A stretch of DNA of 64,000 nucleotides from Paenibacillus dakarensis (GTDB lineage: Bacteria; Bacillota; Bacilli; Paenibacillales; Paenibacillaceae): contig NZ_CDSE01000025.1 in NCBI RefSeq assembly GCF_001373415.1, positions 1 through 64,000 on the forward strand, given 5' to 3'. Shown in pieces: positions 63,823 through 64,000 of this stretch. Made by a program: the position numbers and the translations under genes. The notes beneath the pieces were generated by a model. It made no database searches and was not told the origin of the DNA. It was given only the letters and a program-made list of their open reading frames with translations. Each line of letters starts with the position of its first letter. Position 1 is the stretch's first letter.

Positions 63823-63936
63823 GTCACTCCTCTATCAGTATTCGTGAAAAACTGATTTATTCTAGTCACGTTTCATAATTATGATGGAAACACTTGATCC
63901 ATGTCAATTCATTCAGCCGCAGTTTTCATTGTCAAT

Positions 63937-63990
63937 AAAAAACAGTCCCTCGAAACAGGCATATAGCCTTCCGTCTTCAAGGAACTGTCA
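63937..63990 (-). terminator. Terminator of a gene beyond the right edge
   Basis: ACAGTCCCT / AAGGAACTGT arms around an inner stem, with T6 on the minus strand. It would end a minus-strand gene starting outside the window. Confidence 0.65.
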
Positions 63991-64000
63991 TGTGGAAGAT

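Noticed and set aside
1-64000. CRISPR array, tRNA or rRNA genes, prophage or replication origin
   Set aside because: I saw no regularly spaced repeats, tRNA cloverleaf or CCA context, rRNA motifs, phage genes or DnaA-box clusters. The window is ordinary chromosome apart from the listed remnants.

Overview
The window looks like a Paenibacillus-type (Bacillota, Paenibacillaceae) chromosome segment. Evidence: strong Gram-positive AGGAGG ribosome binding sites, moderate GC, a c-di-AMP riboswitch in front of an NlpC/P60 hydrolase, a PadR/HAAS gene pair, lutABC, a fused rhaEW gene and many large sugar-ABC and glycosidase genes. No rRNA, tRNA, CRISPR array or intact mobile element was found.

Layout. 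(1) 0-9.5 kb: housekeeping and accessory genes (end of a HAD hydrolase, S9 peptidase, MFS transporter, PadR regulator with HAAS membrane protein, zinc alcohol dehydrogenase, amidase). (2) 9.6-14.7 kb: an L-fucose operon (fucI-fucA-FGGY kinase) with a divergent AraC-type regulator. (3) 14.8-17.9 kb: 2Fe-2S ferredoxin, APH-like kinase, riboswitch-controlled NlpC/P60 hydrolase, Cys-rich copper-storage-like protein, 7Fe-type ferredoxin. (4) 17.9-35.4 kb: a glycan-utilisation locus on the minus strand. It has a secreted DUF5722-like protein, a GH99/71-like enzyme, two GH78 rhamnosidase-like proteins, a GntR/LacI-type regulator, a solute-binding lipoprotein, two permeases (one fused to a seven-repeat beta-propeller) and a PQQ-type sugar dehydrogenase lipoprotein. 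No ATPase gene is present. (5) 35.6-37.0 kb: dienoyl-CoA-reductase-like SDR, transposase remnants and one copy of a structured repeat. (6) 37.1-47.4 kb: lutABC and an L-rhamnose operon (rhaEW-rhaA-rhaB-DeoR) preceded by a tandem class II aldolase-like gene. (7) 47.6-64 kb: small type VII-secretion-like cluster, thiol-redox pair under a CsoR/CstR-type palindrome, DUF302 protein, SDR/WYL divergent pair, pentapeptide-repeat protein, TauE-like exporter, second copy of the structured repeat, truncated ECF sigma gene with an orphan anti-sigma-like gene, amino-acid ABC transporter, Mn-dependent pyrophosphatase and MurB.

How it fits together. Rhamnose or fucose is released from imported oligosaccharides, isomerised, phosphorylated and cleaved to DHAP and L-lactaldehyde. 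The dehydrogenase half of RhaEW makes L-lactate, and LutABC oxidises it to pyruvate. The palindrome AAGTATACTT recurs at the promoters of the glycan locus and probably binds its GntR/LacI-type regulator. A T-rich repeat flanks the tandem aldolase gene and may bind the DeoR-type RhaR. A consensus cre site precedes lutABC.

Most notable: two diverged ~131-nt intergenic elements (36895-37026 and 55572-55702, opposite strands) share flanking motifs and an identical geometry of a 15-bp stem with a 23-nt loop. Four base pairs differ between them by compensatory change. This suggests an uncharacterised structured RNA or mobile repeat.
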